DNA of 42,459 nt from an uncultured Pleurocapsa sp. (GTDB lineage: Bacteria; Cyanobacteriota; Cyanobacteriia; Cyanobacteriales; Xenococcaceae), in the NCBI GenBank assembly GCA_938015355.1, contig CALLPS010000261.1:1-42459 (forward strand), read 5' to 3'. Every line of letters starts with the position of its first letter. The stretch's first letter is position 1. The notes beneath the pieces are model-generated. The model had not been told where the DNA came from. It was given only the letters and a program-made list of their open reading frames with translations, and ran no database searches. The translations under genes were made by a program, and so were the position numbers. Below are positions 42,400 through 42,459 of this stretch, in pieces.

Positions 42400-42459
42400 A
42401 TGATTCAACTTCCTGAATTATATAGTAAACACCTCAAAAAACAATTTAGTTATTCTCAG
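42400..42459 (+). CDS. Start of a possible IS4-type transposase, 3' end outside window
   Basis: Only MIQLPELYSKHLKKQFSYSQ is visible. This N-terminus resembles, from memory, cyanobacterial IS4-family transposases that begin LPSFYxxxLxxxLS. Twenty residues are too few for certainty; another mobile-element gene is possible. Confidence 0.35.
   Translation, partial: MIQLPELYSKHLKKQFSYSQ

Larger units (their letters stand above)
39584..42459. mobile_element. Putative integrative element (left part)
   Basis: An integrase gene is followed by small accessory genes of unknown function, a possible toxin/immunity pair, a micro-operon with an RHH-like gene and the start of a likely transposase. No HIP1 octamer was seen by eye after about 37,790, which is weak support for foreign origin because similar HIP1-free stretches occur elsewhere in the window. 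The right boundary lies outside the window, and att sites were not identified. Confidence 0.55.

Overview
The window comes from a cyanobacterium. Diagnostic genes are psaC (photosystem I iron-sulfur subunit), petG (cytochrome b6f subunit, too short for the ORF track), a cytochrome cM-like gene, an RpaA-type response regulator and menG. The DNA is AT-rich and carries many copies of the cyanobacterial octamer GCGATCGC (HIP1). Gene content and HIP1 density suggest a mid-size, possibly Pleurocapsa-like or Chroococcales-like genome, but I cannot fix the genus from sequence alone.

Layout. 1-1239: the 3' end of a type IV pilin-like gene and a membrane-anchored protein of unknown function. 1306-3974: two tandem TPR-repeat proteins on the minus strand. 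4225-7417: a ribulokinase-like FGGY kinase, RpaA (minus), a 620-bp spacer with two hairpins, and an unknown protein. 7414-12899 (minus): a DHH/CBS/tRNA-nucleotidyltransferase fusion and a two-partner-secretion (haemagglutinin-type) exoprotein, separated by a short MITE-like inverted-repeat element. 13023-18559: a possible carotenoid neighbourhood with an ABA4-like membrane protein, an HTH protein, a carotenoid-desaturase-like FAD enzyme and, divergent from it, a large carotenoid-oxygenase-like protein. 18663-23900: menG, a DUF445 membrane protein, ruvC (minus), a membrane-anchored YvcK/CofD-like protein and tsaE. A non-coding block at 20668-20910 looks like repeat or IS-end debris with strong RNA-folding potential. 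24009-28849: petG (minus) divergent from cytM, a small conserved protein, a CPBP protease, a DUF928 protein and an ABC ATPase. 29031-33107: a zinc-ribbon miniprotein, a decayed ORF and two MscS-family channels. 33335-35060: psaC, a membrane J-domain protein, relics of metal-efflux-type genes and a 59-aa ribbon-helix-helix-like gene.

35168-39148 holds the most distinctive metabolic locus: a three-gene operon for 2-oxoacid chain elongation (condensing enzyme, decarboxylating dehydrogenase, fused small+large aconitase-type isomerase). Its architecture matches hphA-hphB-hphCD, which makes L-homophenylalanine/homotyrosine precursors for cyanobacterial nonribosomal peptides. It is followed by tRNA-Gly(GCC) on the minus strand.

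39584-42459 looks like the start of an integrative element: a tyrosine recombinase, a 168-aa protein with an HEXXGH metallopeptidase-like motif followed at once by a 101-aa gene (possible toxin/immunity pair), and an overlapping three-gene minus-strand micro-operon (41 aa, 55-aa RHH-like, 125-aa coiled coil) ending in a clear intrinsic terminator. The last 60 bases begin what looks like a transposase gene. No rRNA and no CRISPR array were seen.
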